A DNA stretch of 45,375 nucleotides, from assembly GCA_036004405.1 (NCBI GenBank), contig DASYRM010000027.1:1-45375 (forward strand), in the 5' to 3' direction. The notes beneath the pieces are model-generated. The model was not told the origin of the DNA, ran no database searches, and saw only the letters and a program-made list of their open reading frames with translations. Below, piece after piece: positions 1 through 7,820 of the stretch. The DNA comes from DASYRM01 sp036004405 (GTDB taxonomy: Bacteria > Acidobacteriota > Vicinamibacteria > Vicinamibacterales > UBA2999). The position numbers were made by a program, and so were the translations under genes. The stretch's first letter is position 1. Each line of letters begins with the position of its first letter.

Positions 1-74
1 CGGCGCGACTGGGCCCGGGCTTTGGCCTGTTCGATGGCGCTCCTGAGCCGGTTGTTCACCTGGGAAACTTCCAT
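1..74 (-). CDS. partial hypothetical protein, N-terminus only
   Basis: An open frame on the minus strand starts with ATG at 74 and runs out of the window without a stop; its first residues read MEVSQVNNRLRSAIEQAKAR. The lysine/arginine/alanine-rich helix gives no family by eye. A TAGAAT hexamer lies 6 bases before the ATG, which fits a leaderless start and is the main support for calling a gene. It is divergent from the SIMPL-domain gene. Product unknown; the call is tentative because only 25 codons are visible. Confidence 0.5.
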   Translation of the reverse strand, partial: MEVSQVNNRLRSAIEQAKARAQSR

Positions 75-80
75 CCGGCC

Positions 81-86
81 ATTCTA
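81..86 (-). promoter_or_regulatory. -10 box, leaderless-type start
   Basis: TAGAAT on the minus strand, 6 bases upstream of the ATG at 74. No convincing -35 and no Shine-Dalgarno between it and the start. One of seven such arrangements in the window. Confidence 0.4.
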
Positions 87-119
87 GTAGGCTGGAAGGC
101 ACTACCAAGGAGGTCCTTC

Positions 120-833
120 ATGCTTCGCGTGGGCTCGGCGCTCGTGCTCCTGTCGCTGTCCGTCGTCGCACCCCTGCACGCGCAGGCTCCGGCTCCGCCC
201 GCCCCACAGGAGTCGGTGGTCGTGGTCTCAGGCGAAGGTCTCGTGCAGGCCACGCCGGATCGCGCCTGGATCATGGTAAGCGCCGAATCACGGGCGCCCA
301 GCCCGCGCGAGGCGCAGCGCCGCACCGCGGACCTGATGCGCCCGGTGTTCGACGCGTTGCGGTCGGCCAGGGTCCCGGACGAAGCCGTGCGCACCACCGG
401 ATACGACCTGCAGCAGGAATTCGACTTCACCAACGGCAAGCGCGTGGCGAGGGGCTACGTGGCGCGGAACTCCGTCGAGGTCCGGGTGGACGACGTGGGG
501 CGCGTGGGCGAACTGCTCGAAGCCGTGGTCAACCAGGGCGCCACGTCGGTGAGCGGCCTGCGATTCGACATGAAGGACCAGGCCAAGCTCGAGCGCGAGG
601 CAGTGCGGCGCGCGGTCACGAACGCCCGGCTGAAGGCCGAAGCCGCCGCCGCGGGCGCGGGCCGCGCGCTCGATCGGTTGCTGAGAATCCAGGAAGCCGG
701 CAGCACGCCGCCCCCGGTGCCGATGCCGTTTGCGCGCGCCGTGGTGGCCGAGGCCGGCGGCGGTGCCCCGCCGGTGGCGGCCGGGCAGATCGAGGTCCGC
801 GCGCAAGTGACGGTGACCTTCAGCCTGAAATAG
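120..833 (+). CDS. SIMPL-domain (DUF541) secreted protein
   Basis: A 237-residue protein with a signal peptide (hydrophobic stretch at about 3-18, cleavage likely after the Ala-His-Ala-Gln region near 22) followed by one SIMPL/DUF541 domain: VSGEGLVQATPDRAWIMVS is the typical opening strand pair, and the domain ends in the usual VTVTFSLK. Family members are periplasmic or surface proteins of poorly defined function, some linked to stress tolerance. The start is supported by AAGGAGG six bases upstream. A Pro/Ala-rich insertion lies near 195-222. It is followed by a DNA repair gene with no evident functional link. The family call is firm; a specific role cannot be given. Confidence 0.88.
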   Translation: MLRVGSALVLLSLSVVAPLHAQAPAPPAPQESVVVVSGEGLVQATPDRAWIMVSAESRAPSPREAQRRTADLMRPVFDALRSARVPDEAVRTTGYDLQQEFDFTNGKRVARGYVARNSVEVRVDDVGRVGELLEAVVNQGATSVSGLRFDMKDQAKLEREAVRRAVTNARLKAEAAAAGAGRALDRLLRIQEAGSTPPPVPMPFARAVVAEAGGGAPPVAAGQIEVRAQVTVTFSLK

Positions 834-858
834 GATCGCTGCGAGCTCGCGCCCCCCG

Positions 859-1464
859 ATGACGACCGACTATGCCCGCGCGCGCCGGCACCTCGCCCGG
901 CGCGATCCGGTGATTCGCGACCTGATGCGGACGCACGGCACGTGCGGCCTGGCAGACGCGCAGCACGCCGATCCGTTCGGCGCGCTGATGAAGGCCATCG
1001 TGTCGCAGCAGCTGTCCACCAAGGCCGCGCACACCATCTTCACGCGGCTGACCGCGCTCTTCGACGGCGCGCCGACGCCGCGGGCGCTGGCCGCGCTCAC
1101 CGACGTCCAGCTGCGCGGCGTCGGCTTGAGCGGCCAGAAGCTGCGCTACATGCGCGACCTGGGCAGCAAGGTGCAGGACGGCGCGCTGCCGCTGCACGCG
1201 CTCGACCCGATGGCCGACGAAGAGGTCATCGCGGCGCTGACGCAGGTGAAGGGCATCGGCCGCTGGACGGCCGAGATGTTCCTGATGTTCCGCCTGCACC
1301 GGCCCGACGTGCTGCCGGTGGACGACCTGGGCATCGTCAAGGCGGTGCAGAAGGCCTACGGGTTGCGCAAAACGCCCACGCCAGACCGGCTGCAGAAGAT
1401 TGGCGAAGCGTGGCGTCCCTATCGTTCGGTCGCGTGCTGGTATCTGTGGAGAAGCCTGTCATGA
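859..1464 (+). CDS. DNA-3-methyladenine glycosylase II-like (AlkA family)
   Basis: A 201-residue HhH-GPD base-excision glycosylase, which removes alkylated purines from DNA by hydrolysing the N-glycosidic bond. The helix-hairpin-helix is VKGIGRWTAEMFLMF (about 130-145), followed by the catalytic-aspartate segment LPVDDLGI. There is no lysine nucleophile and no C-terminal Fe-S cysteine cluster, so it is a monofunctional AlkA/MAG type, not an Nth/MutY type. It is shorter than E. coli AlkA because the N-terminal TBP-like domain is missing, as in many bacterial single-domain homologues. Its stop overlaps the next start (ATGA). Confidence 0.9.
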   Translation: MTTDYARARRHLARRDPVIRDLMRTHGTCGLADAQHADPFGALMKAIVSQQLSTKAAHTIFTRLTALFDGAPTPRALAALTDVQLRGVGLSGQKLRYMRDLGSKVQDGALPLHALDPMADEEVIAALTQVKGIGRWTAEMFLMFRLHRPDVLPVDDLGIVKAVQKAYGLRKTPTPDRLQKIGEAWRPYRSVACWYLWRSLS

Positions 1465-4274
1465 ACATCCGCCGTCCGCTTTCGATCGCGCTGCTCGTCG
1501 CCGCCGGTCTCGCCCTCTCCACCGCCCAGCCGAGCACGCAGGCGCGGCGGGCGTCCGACATCCCGCAGCTCACCTTCGAGAAGGTCACGCTGTCGAACGG
1601 CCTCGACGTCATCCTCAGCCCGAAGCGTGGGCTGCCGATGGTGGCGGTGAACCTGTGGTACCACGTCGGCCCCGCGTTCGAAGCCAAGGGCCGCACCGGG
1701 TTCGCGCACCTTTTCGAGCACATGATGTTCCAGAGCTCGCTGCACACGCCCGAGGACTCGCACTTCAAGCTGCTCGAGTCGGCGGGCGCCAGCGACATCA
1801 ACGGCACCACCGATTTCGACCGCACCAACTACTTCGAGACGGTGCCGTCGAATCAGATCGAGCTTGCCCTGTGGCTCGAGTCCGACCGCATGGGCTACCT
1901 GCTCGAGAAGGTCACGCAGACGTCGCTCTCGAACCAGCAGGATGTCGTGCGCAACGAACGGCGTCAGAGCTACGAGAACCAGCCGTACGGGCTCGCCGAC
2001 GAGGCCGCGGTCCAGATCCTCTTTCCGAAGGACCATCCGTATTACGGCAACGTCATCGGATCGCACGAAGACATCCAGGCGGTGAAGCTCGAGGACGTGC
2101 ACTCGTTCTTCCGGCAGTACTACGCGCCCAACAACGCCAGCCTCGTGATCGTGGGCGACTTCGACCCGGTGAAGACAAAGGCGCTCGTCACCAAGTACTT
2201 CAGCACGTTCAAGCGCGGCCCCGCGGTGCCCCCGCTCACGGCGACCACGCCGAAGATCACGACCGAGCGGCGTCAGACGGTGCAGGTGCGCGCGCAGCTG
2301 CCCCGTGTGACGATGGCGTGGATCACGCCGCCCATCTACAAGCCGGGTGATGCCGACGCCGACGTGGCGGCGCAGGTGCTGGGTGCCGGCCGTTCCAGCC
2401 GCCTGTACAAGAAGCTGGTCTACGAGAAGCAGATCGCGCAGAACGTCATCGCGCAGCAGTACTCGCTGATGCTCGGCTCGATGTTCCAGATCGAAGCCAC
2501 CGCGCGCCCCGGCCACACGGCCGAGGAGCTGGAGAAGGCGATCGACGAGGAGTTGGCCGCCTTCCGCGCCAGCCCCCCGACGGCAGTGGAGCTCGAGCGC
2601 GCGCGCAACACCATCGAGACCAACATCATCGGCGGTCTCGAGCGCCTGGGCGGCTTCGGCGGCATTGCCGATCGCCTGAACTCCTACAACCACTTCCTGA
2701 AAGAGCCCGGGTATCTCACGCAGGACATCCAGCGCTACCGCGCCGTCACGCCCGCCAGCGTGCTGGCGTTCGCCAAGGCCAATCTCACTCCGACCGCGCG
2801 CGGCGTGATCTACGCCGTGCCCGGTACGCCCGCCCCTCCGTCCGGGCCGCCCACGCCTCCGCCGCCGGCGGCGTCCACCGCGAAGGGCCCGTCGATCAAC
2901 GTGGACGAACCGTGGCGCAATACGCAGCCGAAGCCCGGCCTCGCGACGTCGCTCCAACTGGCGACCCCGACGACCGCCACGCTTCCGAATGGGCTCACGC
3001 TGATCCTCAGCGAGAAGCACGAGGTGCCGATCGTGGCCGCCAACCTCGTGTTCCGCGGCGGCAGCGATTCGAATCCGCCCGACAAGGCCGGCCTGGCCAA
3101 CTTCGCGGCCGCGATGCTGGACGAAGGCACGTCCACGCGCAACGCGCTGGCCATTGCTGACGAGCTCGCCCGCCTCGGCGCGTCGCTCGGCACGGGCAGT
3201 TCGATGGATTCGATGACCGTGTCGGCGCGGTCGCTCGCCGCGAATTTCCCGGCGACGCTGGACCTGCTGGCTGACGTGACGCTGCGCCCCGCTTTTCCAG
3301 CCGACGAGATCGATCGCCAGCGTGCGCAGCGGCTCGGGCAGCTGGTGCAGCAGCGCGACAACCCCGCCGCCCTCGTGGGCACGATTGCGATGCAGGCCGT
3401 CTACGGCACGCGCCACCCTTACGGCTTCGCCGAAATCGGCACCGAGGCCTCGGTGAAGGCGATCACGCGCGCCGACATGCAGGCGTTCTGGAAGGAGCGC
3501 TTCGTCCCGAACAACGCGGCGCTCGTGGTGGCCGGCGACATCACCCTGGCGGAGCTGCGCGCGCTTGCCGACAAGGCCTTCGGCGCGTGGGAGCGCGGTT
3601 CGCCGACGCGCGCGACGATCGGCGCCCCGACGACGACCTCGGCGCGCGTGGTGATCGTGGACAAGCCCGGCAGCCCGCAGACGCAACTGCGTGTGGCCGG
3701 CATCGGCGCCGAGCGGTCGTCGCCCGACTTCCGGCCGCTGCAGGTGATGAACATGGCGCTCGGCGGACTCTTCTCGAGCCGCATCAACATGAACCTGCGC
3801 GAGGCGCACGGTTACACCTACGGCGCCAGCTCGCAGTTCACATTTCGAAGGACGCCAGGCCCGTTCCAGGTCGCGGCTGGCGTACGCACCGACGTCACCG
3901 CGCCCGCGGTTGCCGAGGTGTTCAAGGAAGTCCTCAGCATGGCGCAAAAGCCGATGACCGCCGACGAACTGCAGCGGGCGAAGGACTCGATGGCCAACTC
4001 GCTGCCAGGCGCGTTCGAGTCGAGCGCCAACGCCGTCAACAACTTCTCGAACGTCTTCGTCTACGACCTGGGCCTCGACTACTACTCACGTTACGCAGCG
4101 CAGGTGAACGCCGTCACCGGCGCGCAGACCGCGGCGGTAGCCCGCAAATACCTCGCGACGGAGAACATGGTGGTGATCGCGGTGGGCGATCGCTCGAAGA
4201 TCGAAGTTCCGCTGCGTGAGCTGGGGCTGGGACCCGTCGAAGTCTGGGACGCCGACGGCAAGAAGGTGAACTGA
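1461..4274 (+). CDS. M16 (insulinase/pitrilysin family) zinc peptidase, two-module, secreted
   Basis: A 937-residue protein with a signal peptide (MNIRRPLSIALLVAAGLALS) and two M16 modules, each with a peptidase-like and a C-terminal half. The first module carries the inverted zinc motif HLFEH (about 90) and the downstream acidic segment ERRQSYEN, so it should be catalytic. The second module (from about residue 500) has NFAAAMLDE at the equivalent place and lacks the zinc ligands, so it is a structural partner, as known for the family. A Pro-rich linker around 455-475 joins the two. Likely a periplasmic or surface oligopeptidase. I chose ATG 1461 because it overlaps the upstream stop and creates the signal peptide; the frame stays open further upstream inside the glycosylase gene. 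Confidence 0.92.
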   Translation: MNIRRPLSIALLVAAGLALSTAQPSTQARRASDIPQLTFEKVTLSNGLDVILSPKRGLPMVAVNLWYHVGPAFEAKGRTGFAHLFEHMMFQSSLHTPEDSHFKLLESAGASDINGTTDFDRTNYFETVPSNQIELALWLESDRMGYLLEKVTQTSLSNQQDVVRNERRQSYENQPYGLADEAAVQILFPKDHPYYGNVIGSHEDIQAVKLEDVHSFFRQYYAPNNASLVIVGDFDPVKTKALVTKYFSTFKRGPAVPPLTATTPKITTERRQTVQVRAQLPRVTMAWITPPIYKPGDADADVAAQVLGAGRSSRLYKKLVYEKQIAQNVIAQQYSLMLGSMFQIEATARPGHTAEELEKAIDEELAAFRASPPTAVELERARNTIETNIIGGLERLGGFGGIADRLNSYNHFLKEPGYLTQDIQRYRAVTPASVLAFAKANLTPTARGVIYAVPGTPAPPSGPPTPPPPAASTAKGPSINVDEPWRNTQPKPGLATSLQLATPTTATLPNGLTLILSEKHEVPIVAANLVFRGGSDSNPPDKAGLANFAAAMLDEGTSTRNALAIADELARLGASLGTGSSMDSMTVSARSLAANFPATLDLLADVTLRPAFPADEIDRQRAQRLGQLVQQRDNPAALVGTIAMQAVYGTRHPYGFAEIGTEASVKAITRADMQAFWKERFVPNNAALVVAGDITLAELRALADKAFGAWERGSPTRATIGAPTTTSARVVIVDKPGSPQTQLRVAGIGAERSSPDFRPLQVMNMALGGLFSSRINMNLREAHGYTYGASSQFTFRRTPGPFQVAAGVRTDVTAPAVAEVFKEVLSMAQKPMTADELQRAKDSMANSLPGAFESSANAVNNFSNVFVYDLGLDYYSRYAAQVNAVTGAQTAAVARKYLATENMVVIAVGDRSKIEVPLRELGLGPVEVWDADGKKVN

Positions 4275-4282
4275 CGACCTGT

Positions 4283-4288
4283 GATAAT
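4283..4288 (+). promoter_or_regulatory. -10 box of the cysteine synthase operon
   Basis: GATAAT, followed 4 bases later by the palindromic operator and 22 bases later by the ATG at 4310. No -35 is recognisable. Confidence 0.5.
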
Positions 4289-4292
4289 CTCG

Positions 4293-4309
4293 GACTGGAA
4301 CAGTCGGAT
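4293..4309 (+). promoter_or_regulatory. IscR/Rrf2-type operator of the cysteine operon
   Basis: GACTG-GAA-CAGTC is a perfect 5-bp palindrome and fits the IscR type 1 core GACT-N5-AGTC. It sits where transcription should begin (4 bases after the -10 hexamer). The 17-base word from 4293 to 4309 differs at only two positions from the word at 7265-7281 before iscR. Binding is inferred, not shown. Confidence 0.6.
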
Positions 4310-5269
4310 ATGGCGGTCGTCACCCCAGGGCAGTCCCCGAGCGTCTCGTCTGTCGTCGACCTGATCGGAAACACCCCGCTCGTCCGGCTGTCGAGTTTCG
4401 AGACGGGCCTCCGCAACGTCGAGCTCTACGCCAAGGCGGAGTGGCGCAATCCGGGCGGGTCGGTGAAGGACCGGGCGGCGGCGCGGATGATTGCCGACGG
4501 CGAGAAGTCGGGCGCACTCACGCGCGACAAGATCCTGCTCGACGCCACGTCGGGCAACACCGGCATTGCCTACGCGATGATCGGCGCCGCGCGCGGCTAC
4601 CGGGTGCGGCTGTGCGTGCCCGCAAACGTGACGCCCGAGCGCAAGCGGATTCTCAAGGCATTCGGCGCCGAGGTGGTGTTCACCGATCCGATGGAAGGCT
4701 CGGACGGCGCCATCATCAAGGCCAAGGCGATGTACGCGGAGGAGCCGGACCTGTATTTCTATCCTGACCAGTACAACAATCCTGGGAATTGGCGGGCACA
4801 CTACGACACGACCGGCCCGGAGATCCTCGAGCAGACGCAGCGGCGCATCACGCACTTCGTGGCGGGGCTGGGCACGAGCGGGACGTTCATGGGCGCCGGA
4901 CGCCGGTTTCGCGAGGCCAAGCCGTCGATCCGCCTCACCTCGGTGCAGCCGGATTCGCCGCTGCACGGTCTCGAGGGTTTGAAGCACATGGCCACGGCCA
5001 TCGTGCCGGGGATCTACGATCCGAGGCTCGCCGACGAAGACCTCGGCGTCGGCACCGAGGACGCGTTCGAGTACACGCGCCAGCTCGCCCGGCAAGGCTT
5101 GTTCGTGGGCATTTCGAGCGGCGCCAACCTGGCCGGTGCCCTGGACGTGGCGCGGCGCGCGCAGGATGCGGTGGTGGTGGTGATCTTCTGTGACGGTGGC
5201 GAGAAATACCTGTCCGAGCGCTTCTGGGACCAGGCGGGCGGGGGAACTCCAGCCGGTGGGACGCGCTGA
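4310..5269 (+). CDS. cysM: cysteine synthase, CysM type (sulfur-carrier dependent)
   Basis: A 319-residue fold-type II PLP enzyme. The PLP lysine is K53 in NPGGSVKDRAA, and the substrate loop is ATSGNTGIAYA. The synthase replaces an activated serine side chain with sulfide or a thiocarboxylate. The next three genes encode a JAMM peptidase, a CysO-like carrier and its activating enzyme, the set known from Mycobacterium tuberculosis, where CysM uses O-phosphoserine and CysO-COSH. By context this is therefore a carrier-dependent CysM rather than a CysK; the acceptor (O-phosphoserine or O-acetylserine) cannot be settled by eye. It overlaps mec by one base and has an IscR-like operator in front. 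Confidence 0.88.
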   Translation: MAVVTPGQSPSVSSVVDLIGNTPLVRLSSFETGLRNVELYAKAEWRNPGGSVKDRAAARMIADGEKSGALTRDKILLDATSGNTGIAYAMIGAARGYRVRLCVPANVTPERKRILKAFGAEVVFTDPMEGSDGAIIKAKAMYAEEPDLYFYPDQYNNPGNWRAHYDTTGPEILEQTQRRITHFVAGLGTSGTFMGAGRRFREAKPSIRLTSVQPDSPLHGLEGLKHMATAIVPGIYDPRLADEDLGVGTEDAFEYTRQLARQGLFVGISSGANLAGALDVARRAQDAVVVVIFCDGGEKYLSERFWDQAGGGTPAGGTR

Positions 5270-5679
5270 TGGGGCTGACGCTCGAGGCTGGGGTGGGCGA
5301 CGCGATTCGTGCGCACGGCGTGGAAACCTACCCGAACGAGTGCTGCGGCGCGCTCTACGGGCGCGAGGGCGTCGTCACGGCCACGTATGCGCTCCCGAAC
5401 ACCACGGAAGAAGGCCCGCGCCGGCGCTTCCTGGTGCGTCCGCAGGACTATCGTGAAGCCGAGAAACGCGCGAGCGCGCTCGGCATCGAATTACTGGGGT
5501 TCTATCACTCGCACCCCGATCACCCCGCGCGGCCGTCGCAGTACGACCTCGACCACGCGTGGCCGTTCTTCTCGTACGTCATCGTGTCCGTGAAAGCCGG
5601 CGTGCCCGAGGACATGACCTCGTGGCGCCTGCAGGAAGATCGCTCCGCCTTCGATCAGGAAAACTTGACTCATGCCTAA
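5269..5679 (+). CDS. mec: JAMM/MPN+ metallopeptidase acting on the sulfur carrier (Mec-like)
   Basis: A 136-residue single-domain zinc peptidase. The full JAMM signature is present: E24 (PNECCG), then H80-x-H82-x7-S90-x2-D93 in HSHPDHPARPSQYD. In M. tuberculosis the homologue Mec+ releases cysteine from the CysO-cysteine adduct. Related JAMM proteins in other carrier systems also trim extra C-terminal residues from carriers. That second activity may matter here, because the carrier downstream has a 7-residue tail after its Gly-Gly. It overlaps cysM by 1 base and cysO by 8 bases, so it is translationally coupled. Confidence 0.88.
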   Translation: MGLTLEAGVGDAIRAHGVETYPNECCGALYGREGVVTATYALPNTTEEGPRRRFLVRPQDYREAEKRASALGIELLGFYHSHPDHPARPSQYDLDHAWPFFSYVIVSVKAGVPEDMTSWRLQEDRSAFDQENLTHA

Positions 5680-5968
5680 CACGATTCACATCCCGACGCC
5701 GCTGCGGCCGTTCACCGACAAGAAGGAGTCGGTGGAAGTGTCCGGAGCCACCGTCGGCGAGCTGCTCAAGGACCTCACCACCCGCCACGACGGTTTGAAG
5801 AAGCACCTCTATACCGACGAGGGGCGGCTGCGGAACTTCGTCAACGTATATCTGAACGACGAAGACATCCGCTACCTGCAGAAGGAGCAGACGCCGGTGA
5901 AGCCGGGCGATCAGCTGAGCATCGTGCCGAGCGTGGCTGGCGGGAGCAGTGATGACCTCCGCAACTGA
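5672..5968 (+). CDS. cysO: ThiS/MoaD-family sulfur carrier (CysO-like) with a C-terminal extension
   Basis: A 98-residue ubiquitin-like carrier. The C-terminal half shows the family pattern KPGDQLSIVPSVAGG. In active carriers the Gly-Gly must be the terminus so that it can be adenylated and turned into a thiocarboxylate; here Gly90-Gly91 is followed by SSDDLRN before the stop. Either the tail is removed (the JAMM peptidase just upstream is the obvious candidate) or the protein is not used in the standard way. The tail is encoded where the gene overlaps the start of moeB. Context (CysM, Mec, MoeB) favours cysteine synthesis over molybdopterin or thiamine. Confidence 0.87.
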   Translation: MPNTIHIPTPLRPFTDKKESVEVSGATVGELLKDLTTRHDGLKKHLYTDEGRLRNFVNVYLNDEDIRYLQKEQTPVKPGDQLSIVPSVAGGSSDDLRN

Positions 5969-7133
5969 CGTGGATCTGCCGACGCTCGACGCCGAGGAGA
6001 TCAAGCGCTACAGCCGCCACCTGATCATGCCCGAGGTGGGCATGGACGGGCAGCGCAAGATCAAAGCAGGGAGCGTCCTCTGCATCGGCGCCGGCGGTCT
6101 GGGCTCGCCGGCGGCAATGTATCTGGCGGCAGCCGGCGTGGGGCGCATCGGCATCGTCGATTTCGACGTCGTGGACTACAGCAACCTGCAGCGGCAGCTG
6201 CTGCACACGACCAACGACGTGGGGCGCACCAAGCTCGAATCGGCCAAGAACAAGATCAACGCGCTCAACCCGCACGTGCAGGTCGAGACCTATGAAGAAG
6301 CGCTGTCGTCCGACAATGCGATGCGCCTGTTCAAGGGCTACGACGTCATCCTCGACGGCACCGACAACTTTCCGACGCGATACCTGGTCAACGACGCCTG
6401 CGTGCTGATGGGCATTCCGAACGCCTACGGCAGCATCTTCCGCTTCGAAGGCCAGGCGTCGGTGTTTGCCACCAAGGACGGCCCGTGCTATCGCTGCCTC
6501 TATCCCGAGCCGCCGCCGCCCGGGCTCGTACCGAGCTGCGCCGAGGGCGGGGTGCTGGGCGTGCTGCCGGGCGTCATCGGTGTCATCCAGGCCACCGAGT
6601 CGATCAAGCTGCTGACCGGCATCGGCCAGCCGCTCATCGGGCGCTTCCTCATCTACGACGCGCTCAACATGAAATTCCGCGAGCTGAAGCTGCGGAAGGA
6701 TCCGGACTGCCCCGTGTGCGGCACCCATCCGACCGTGACCAAGCTCATCGACTACGACCAGTTCTGCGGCATCGTGCAGCCGGCCCAGGACCACTCCGCA
6801 GGAGCGACCGTGAGCGCAACCGAAATCACCCCGGTCGAGCTGAAGAAGAAGCTCGACACCGGCGAGACGCCGTTCATCCTCGACGTGCGCGAGCCCAACG
6901 AGTATCAGATCAACAAGATCCCGGGCTCAACGCTGATCCCGCTCGGCGAGCTGCCGCGCCGCTACCAGGAGCTGCCGCGGGACCGGCAGATCGTCGCGCA
7001 CTGCAAAATGGGCGGCCGCAGCGCCAAGGCGCAGGACTTCCTGAAGACCGTCGGCTTTACCGACGTCCTGAACCTGAAGGGCGGCATTCTGGAGTGGGTC
7101 GACAAGGTCGATCCGAGCCAGCCCAAGTATTGA
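5952..7133 (+). CDS. moeB: MoeB/ThiF-type adenylyltransferase fused to rhodanese
   Basis: A 393-residue activating enzyme for the sulfur carrier. The N-terminal E1-like domain has the nucleotide loop GAGGLGSP (46-53) and the segment VDYSNLQRQ, with CYRC and CPVC pairs expected to bind zinc. From about residue 275 a rhodanese domain follows, with the active-site loop CKMGGRS (Cys351), suited to hand sulfur to the adenylated carrier. MoeB-rhodanese fusions of this form are known. ATG 5952 is preferred over GTG 5949 because GGGAG then sits 5 bases upstream. It overlaps cysO by 17 bases. Confidence 0.9.
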   Translation: MTSATDVDLPTLDAEEIKRYSRHLIMPEVGMDGQRKIKAGSVLCIGAGGLGSPAAMYLAAAGVGRIGIVDFDVVDYSNLQRQLLHTTNDVGRTKLESAKNKINALNPHVQVETYEEALSSDNAMRLFKGYDVILDGTDNFPTRYLVNDACVLMGIPNAYGSIFRFEGQASVFATKDGPCYRCLYPEPPPPGLVPSCAEGGVLGVLPGVIGVIQATESIKLLTGIGQPLIGRFLIYDALNMKFRELKLRKDPDCPVCGTHPTVTKLIDYDQFCGIVQPAQDHSAGATVSATEITPVELKKKLDTGETPFILDVREPNEYQINKIPGSTLIPLGELPRRYQELPRDRQIVAHCKMGGRSAKAQDFLKTVGFTDVLNLKGGILEWVDKVDPSQPKY

Positions 7134-7135
7134 GG

Positions 7136-7198
7136 GCCTCTAGCCTCTTGCCTTTAGCCTTTAGCCCGCCAGAGGCCAAAGGCTAGAGGCCAAAGGCT
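7136..7198. repeat. long inverted repeat with tandem 14-mer, after moeB
   Basis: GCCTCTAGCC at 7136-7145 is an exact reverse complement of GGCTAGAGGC at 7181-7190. The right arm also contains a perfect tandem duplication of AGAGGCCAAAGGCT (7171-7184 and 7185-7198). The left arm is rich in CTTTAGC units. It lies in the 164-base gap between moeB and iscR and could fold into a long hairpin that separates the two transcription units. No T-tract follows. Confidence 0.7.
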
Positions 7199-7231
7199 TC
7201 CAGGAGAGCCGCCAGCTAAGTCCGACCATTC

Positions 7232-7261
7232 TTGACGGAGTTCGGCCACGCGGACTAGAAT
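7232..7261 (+). promoter_or_regulatory. sigma70-type promoter of the isc operon
   Basis: TTGACG at 7232-7237 and TAGAAT at 7256-7261, separated by 18 bases. It is the best-formed housekeeping promoter in the window and lies 37 bases upstream of the iscR start. Confidence 0.7.
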
Positions 7262-7264
7262 TAC

Positions 7265-7281
7265 GACTGTAAGAGTCGGAT
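7265..7281 (+). promoter_or_regulatory. IscR-type operator in the isc promoter
   Basis: CGACT-GTAAG-AGTCG is palindromic and fits the type 1 IscR core GACT-N5-AGTC. It begins 3 bases after the -10 hexamer, over the expected transcription start, which suggests autorepression. It matches the site before cysM at 15 of 17 bases. Confidence 0.65.
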
Positions 7282-7297
7282 TTAGAAAAATTCCCCA

Positions 7298-7786
7298 ATG
7301 CTGCGCCTCTCCAAGAAGGCCGACTACGCGCTGATCGCGATGAAGCACCTGGCCCTCAACCGGGACGGGCCGGTGTCGGTGAGCGCGCGCGAGATCGCCG
7401 AGCAGTACGACATTCCGATCGAGTTGATGGCCAAGGTGCTGCAGCGGCTCGTCCGGAACGGGCTGCTGGTCTCGACGCAGGGCACGCGCGGCGGCTACAC
7501 GCTGCGGCGGCCGGCGGCGTCGATCAGCGTGGCCGACGTCATCCAGGCGATCGACGGGCCGTTCAGCGTGACCGCGTGCTCGACGGAGAACAGCGGCTGC
7601 GAGCAGTACAGCAAGTGCAGCGTGCGCGATCCGCTGTGGCAGATCCGGGAGCGCATTGCGGCGGCGCTCGCCACCGTGTCGGTGGCGGAGATGGCCGCCG
7701 ACCAGATCAAGGGCGAGGCGCCGCGGCCCGACGCCGAAACTGTTTCCGCGCCGGTCGCGATCATGCGACGGGCGATTAGTACGTAG
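7298..7786 (+). CDS. iscR: Rrf2-family regulator, IscR-like
   Basis: A 162-residue winged-helix regulator. The opening LSKKADYALIAMKHLA and the wing TRGGYTLRRP are classic Rrf2. Three cysteines, C94, C101 and C107, sit where E. coli IscR carries its [2Fe-2S] ligands C92/C98/C104, with one extra residue between the first two. The fourth ligand of E. coli IscR (H107) is at a position that reads Arg here, so cluster coordination may differ. It heads the isc operon and has a palindromic site in its own promoter, so it most likely senses Fe-S status and represses its operon. It probably also controls the cysteine operon. Confidence 0.9.
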   Translation: MLRLSKKADYALIAMKHLALNRDGPVSVSAREIAEQYDIPIELMAKVLQRLVRNGLLVSTQGTRGGYTLRRPAASISVADVIQAIDGPFSVTACSTENSGCEQYSKCSVRDPLWQIRERIAAALATVSVAEMAADQIKGEAPRPDAETVSAPVAIMRRAIST

Positions 7787-7810
7787 AGGCGAACCTTCAG
7801 GTTCGCCTAC
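7783..7810 (+). repeat. TTCA-loop intergenic hairpin (iscR-iscS)
   Basis: AGGCGAACC (7787-7795), loop TTCA, GGTTCGCCT (7800-7808): a perfect 9-bp stem occupying the gap between iscR and iscS. It belongs with the elements at 9041, 9511 and 32311, which share the loop and the flanking GTAG but not the arm sequence. Confidence 0.7.
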
Positions 7811-7820
7811 GGAGTAGATG

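Noticed and set aside
1419..3947. Very long open frame on the minus strand opposite the M16 peptidase (842 codons)
   Set aside because: It is Arg/His/Gly-rich low-complexity translation with no motif, lying antisense to a well-supported peptidase. In such GC-rich DNA, shadow frames of this size are expected.
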